The position numbers and the translations under genes were made by a program. Under the pieces are notes generated by a model. The model worked only from the letters and a program-made list of their open reading frames with translations. It had not been told where the DNA came from and made no database searches. Positions 63,993-64,000 of a DNA stretch of 64,000 nt are shown in pieces (within the stretch, counting starts at the first letter, position 1; each line of letters opens with the position of its first letter). This DNA is from Chryseobacterium daeguense DSM 19388 (GTDB lineage: Bacteria; Bacteroidota; Bacteroidia; Flavobacteriales; Weeksellaceae): contig NZ_AUMT01000014.1 in the NCBI RefSeq assembly GCF_000430825.1, forward strand, positions 1-64,000, given 5' to 3'.

Positions 63993-64000
63993 ATATTTTA

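Larger units (their letters stand above)
63594..64000. other. Intergenic region with repeats
   Basis: No gene is seen up to the window edge. It contains a perfect 20-bp palindrome at 63849-63891 and a third GAAGC-family element at 63905-63982. The rest is AT-rich. Confidence 0.55.

Overview
The window looks like chromosomal DNA of a flavobacterium of the Chryseobacterium/Weeksellaceae type. The reasons are AT-rich DNA, type IX secretion (T9SS) cargo with C-terminal sorting domains, SusC-like and other large outer-membrane barrels, a class II HMG-CoA reductase, ABC-F and GEVED/FN3 proteins of Bacteroidetes type, and many start sites preceded by the Bacteroidetes -7 element TAnnTTTG. No tRNA, rRNA, CRISPR array or prophage was seen. 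Genus-level placement is inference.

Layout. 0-3.6 kb: the right end of an IS3-family element lies just upstream of a C39-peptidase ABC exporter, followed by a small gene and three related candidate small RNAs on the minus strand. 3.6-11 kb: a 1247-aa FN3/GEVED T9SS protein, a long AT-rich gap, a GT2 glycosyltransferase and several small lipoproteins or membrane proteins, including a 57-aa protein found by hand at 9790-9963. 11-17.7 kb: a glycine-zipper lipoprotein, a polytopic membrane protein, aroC with a thioredoxin-like gene, a TlpA-type thioredoxin, a YkvA protein and a fused UMP synthase whose decarboxylase half looks eukaryotic. 17.7-26 kb: three envelope proteins and two T9SS cargo genes. 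26-38.5 kb: dusB, deoC with an Lrp-type regulator, an EEP nuclease, trmD overlapping an NDH-2-like dehydrogenase, a GH25 lysozyme, membrane proteins, an ABC-F ATPase and a Gfo/Idh/MocA oxidoreductase.

38.6-49 kb: a TonB-dependent siderophore receptor followed by a short PepSY-type membrane protein, a barrel protein, a 1-Cys peroxiredoxin with a striking operator-like palindrome, MscS, sucC, then a patch of decay containing a deleted ClC chloride channel and a frameshifted four-helix-bundle (S23) cassette, then mvaA. 49-64 kb: a radical-SAM DNA-repair pair split by an extra gene, pfkA-gapA, a LuxR/PAS regulator, an MpaB-family oxygenase, recA, htpG and a class I terpene cyclase with intact metal-binding motifs.

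Genes that work together: pfkA and gapA in glycolysis; deoC with the adjacent Lrp regulator; the siderophore receptor with the PepSY protein; TIGR03915/TIGR03916-like proteins in presumed DNA repair; mvaA (mevalonate supply) and the terpene cyclase, which are not adjacent. Between genes there are several families of inverted repeats (37.3, 46.4 and 63.9 kb; 62.5 and 63.85 kb; 51.66 kb; 32.6 kb) and convincing terminators. The observations most worth following are the small-RNA family at 2.6-3.4 kb, the eukaryote-like UMP synthase, the inverted-repeat-bounded S23 cassette, the peroxiredoxin operator, the terpene cyclase and several probably leaderless genes whose -7 box ends 4 nt before the start codon.
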